12,253 bases of DNA from an uncultured Eubacteriales bacterium. GTDB lineage: Bacteria; Bacillota; Clostridia; Oscillospirales; CAG-272. Below are positions 12,192-12,253 of this stretch, piece after piece. The position numbers and the translations under genes are program-made. Each line of letters starts with the position of its first letter. Position 1 is the first letter of the stretch. Where the stretch lies: contig UQXK01000049.1 of NCBI GenBank assembly GCA_900544985.1, positions 1 to 12,253 on the forward strand, given 5' to 3'. The notes under the pieces are model-generated. The model saw only the letters and a list, made by a program, of their open reading frames with translations, did not search any database and was not told where the DNA came from.

Positions 12192-12253
12192 ACTGCCTTA
12201 TGTTTCCGATTTCGGAAAAACGGACAGGGATGTTTCCGCCGTCGTGGAGAATG
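12133..12253 (+). CDS. Start of an unidentified exported or membrane protein (runs off the window)
   Basis: ATG at 12133 opens a frame of 40 codons with no stop before the window ends: MKTALVLTGALMMLGVSA, then LELPYVSDFGKTDRDVSAVV. The start looks like a signal peptide or signal anchor with Lys2 and a hydrophobic core (3-17); Ala at 18 could be a cleavage site. AAAGG lies about eight bases upstream. It overlaps the tail of the broken pgi frame in another frame, which supports the view that the DNA after about 12115 originally belonged to a different locus. No family recognised. Confidence 0.5.
   Translation, partial: MKTALVLTGALMMLGVSALELPYVSDFGKTDRDVSAVVEN

Overview
The window looks like chromosomal DNA of a low-GC, endospore-forming anaerobe of the class Clostridia (Ruminococcaceae/Oscillospiraceae-like), possibly a metagenome contig. 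Three things point there: a clear sporulation sigma-G gene, a TtcA-type tRNA thiolase and glucose-6-phosphate isomerase of Firmicutes type, and AT-rich spacers with textbook sigma-A promoters (TTGACA/TTGAAA, 17-bp spacer, mostly extended TGn -10 boxes) and strong AGGAGG ribosome-binding sites. No taxonomic marker such as rRNA is present, so this is inference.

Region 1 (1-3220, + strand). After a short sequence resembling an IS3-type terminus, a strong promoter reads into three closely spaced genes: a lipoprotein made of three 144-residue tandem repeats, a two-helix membrane protein with a C-terminal zinc ribbon, and a carboxymuconolactone-decarboxylase/cupin fusion. A hairpin terminator follows.

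Region 2 (3300-5916, - strand). Two GNAT acetyltransferases, each with its own promoter, are followed by a 400-bp gap holding a decayed phage terminase fragment (+ strand) and a 21-bp perfect hairpin. Then come an XRE-type regulator, a small membrane protein with a possible PH-like domain, and tRNA-Ser(UGA) with its own promoter. This part looks like accessory DNA scarred by an old prophage.

Region 3 (5916-9566, + strand). An ECF sigma factor, an overlapping single-pass membrane protein (probable anti-sigma or sensor), and a signal-peptide protein with four membrane helices form one operon. A secreted or membrane-anchored serpin follows after a 105-bp spacer containing three CTGTAT/ATACAG half-sites. 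Together they suggest an envelope or protease-stress module, but that function is inferred from gene order only.

Region 4 (9566-12253). A cluster of about six hairpins separates the convergent serpin and sigG genes. sigG (- strand) and ttcA (+ strand) diverge from a shared 200-bp promoter region. Downstream of ttcA are a 63-residue four-cysteine protein whose ribosome-binding site can be masked by a hairpin, a pgi gene whose homology stops abruptly after about 72 residues, and the start of an unidentified secreted or membrane protein running off the end. The pgi break is either a real rearrangement or an assembly join.

I found no CRISPR array, rRNA, replication origin or intact transposase.
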